From an uncultured Bacteroidota bacterium (lineage in GTDB: Bacteria; Bacteroidota; Bacteroidia; UKL13-3): 7,966 nucleotides of DNA. A program made the translations under genes and the position numbers. Shown one piece after another: positions 7,153 through 7,966 of the stretch. Where the stretch lies: assembly GCA_903898215.1 (NCBI GenBank), contig CAIUEQ010000151.1, positions 1 through 7,966 on the forward strand, given 5' to 3'. Positions within the stretch are counted from its first letter, which is position 1, and each line of letters starts with the position of its first letter. A model generated the notes under the pieces. The model was given only the letters and a program-made list of their open reading frames with translations, did not search any database and was not told the DNA's origin.

Positions 7153-7917
7153 TTAAACTTCAATTTCTAACCCATCATAAGCGAGTCGGATATTTGGAGG
7201 TAAATCTTTTTCTATTTCATCATGCAATCCCAACTGATGGCTGATATGTGTAAAAAAAGCACGCTTCGGTTTTATCTCATTTACTAAAGCAATGGCCTCT
7301 TGTAATGAAAAGTGTGATAAATGTGTTTCTATCCTAAGAGCATTTAGCACCAGCACTTCACAGCCTTTTATTTTCTCTTTTTCTTTGTCAGAAATAAAAT
7401 TTGCGTCAGTTATGTACACGAATTTATCAAACCTAAATCCCAATACTTTCATGTTCAAATGTTTTACTTCTATTGGTTGTATCTCCGTTTTTCCAACAAA
7501 AAAATTCTGATCATTTTGAATCAGGTGAATATCGACCTCAGGAATTCCGGGATATTTTATCTCTTCAAAAATATAATGAAATTCACGTTTCATATGATCC
7601 ACAACTTTGCTTGTGCAATAAACATCAATAGGTTTTTTCATTGCAAAATTAAAACCTCTGATATCGTCCATTCCGGCAATATGATCTTTGTGAGCGTGAG
7701 TAAAAACAAGTGCATCAAGATGTTTAATTCCGGTACGTAACATCTGTTGACGAAAGTCAGGCCCCGAATCAATTACGATATTTTGGTCATCAACCTGCAC
7801 CAAAATTGACGAACGCAAACGTTTATCACGAATGTTATTTGAAGCACAAATTGTACAATCGCAGGCAATAAGAGGAACTCCTTGAGATGTTCCTGTTCCT
7901 AAAAATGTAATTTTCAT
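7153..7917 (-). CDS. PhnP-like MBL-fold metallo-hydrolase
   Basis: A complete 254-residue metallo-beta-lactamase-fold hydrolase. It begins with FLGTGTSQGVP (5-15) and the cysteine cluster CDCTIC (C19, C21, C24). The central motif THAHKDH supplies H74, H76, D78 and H79. Further likely metal ligands are H153, D171 (YITDAN) and H224 in THISH (223-227). The three cysteines plus H227 match in order and spacing the structural zinc site of E. coli PhnP, and the rest matches its two-metal active site. PhnP hydrolyses cyclic ribosyl phosphate in the C-P lyase pathway and also acts on 2',3'-cyclic nucleotides, so a phosphodiesterase role is a reasonable inference. No phosphonate gene is in the window, and Bacteroidetes homologues are usually left as general hydrolases, so I give no symbol. 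It is predicted cytoplasmic, with no signal peptide. The ATG at 7917 begins at the conserved N-terminal strand. The 49 bases upstream to the window end are very A/T-rich, and it is unknown whether this gene opens the operon. Confidence 0.88.
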   Translation of the reverse strand: MKITFLGTGTSQGVPLIACDCTICASNNIRDKRLRSSILVQVDDQNIVIDSGPDFRQQMLRTGIKHLDALVFTHAHKDHIAGMDDIRGFNFAMKKPIDVYCTSKVVDHMKREFHYIFEEIKYPGIPEVDIHLIQNDQNFFVGKTEIQPIEVKHLNMKVLGFRFDKFVYITDANFISDKEKEKIKGCEVLVLNALRIETHLSHFSLQEAIALVNEIKPKRAFFTHISHQLGLHDEIEKDLPPNIRLAYDGLEIEV

Positions 7918-7966
7918 TGCTGCTAAAATAGTATTTCTTGAAAATTATTCTTTTAAATATATCAAC

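Noticed and set aside
5969..7740. Plus-strand open frames of 68-93 codons opposite the NFACT and hydrolase genes
   Set aside because: They are antisense to conserved domains with clear motifs on the other strand, so they are chance frames. The plus-strand frame at 2633-2872 opposite the GT39-like gene was rejected for the same reason.
7918..7966. Promoter for the hydrolase gene in the 49 bases upstream of its start
   Set aside because: A TATTTTAG string resembles the -7 box but lies so close to the ATG that transcription would begin at the start codon, and no TTG or TTTG lies at a suitable distance upstream.
1..7966. Defence system, toxin-antitoxin pair, CRISPR array, phage or mobile element
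   Set aside because: Every gene is accounted for by hydrolase, NFACT or glycan functions. No spaced repeats, transposase or integrase motifs, terminal inverted repeats or tRNA-like sites were found on either strand.

Overview
The window is AT-rich and its eight genes all lie on the minus strand in one tightly packed run. The A/T-rich leaders, lack of clear Shine-Dalgarno sequences, predominance of TAA stops and protein flavour (a Bacteroidetes-type NFACT protein, and a GT2 gene followed by a DUF2304 gene) point to a member of the Bacteroidota. No rRNA, tRNA, CRISPR array, insertion sequence or phage gene is visible, and no stretch over 100 bases lacks a gene.

In transcription order (right to left), the first two genes look like housekeeping functions. 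One is a PhnP-like metallo-beta-lactamase-fold hydrolase (7153-7917). The other is an NFACT/RqcH-family protein, related to the ribosome-rescue factor that adds tails to stalled nascent chains (5761-7101). A 51-bp gap with a short degenerate repeat separates them. Only 17 bp after the NFACT gene begins a block of six envelope-glycan genes: a GT-C-type multispanning membrane protein (4424-5743), a DPM1-like GT2 (3711-4418), a GT39-like multispanning glycosyltransferase (2308-3711), a second GT-C-type protein clearly paralogous to the first (862-2220), a second GT2 (153-857), and the N-terminal part of a DUF2304 membrane protein cut by the window edge (1-143).

The glycan genes suggest a lipid-linked sugar pathway. 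The cytoplasmic GT2 enzymes would load a sugar onto polyprenyl phosphate, and the membrane GT-C proteins would use that lipid-linked sugar on the periplasmic side to decorate a glycan, lipid or protein. The block reads as two similar modules, each a GT-C paralogue plus a GT2, with the GT39-like gene between them. The only sizeable gap in the block (87 bp, 2221-2307) precedes the second module and holds a weak match to a Bacteroidetes promoter. Donor sugar, acceptor and final product cannot be read from the sequence.

I do not see convincing evidence of a wholly new biological system. The points most worth a second look are the duplicated GT-C/GT2 modules, the NFACT protein with Asn in place of the Asp of the usual Asp-Arg pair, and the edge gene at 1-143. 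Three gene starts were set inside longer open frames: 857, 2220 and 5743.
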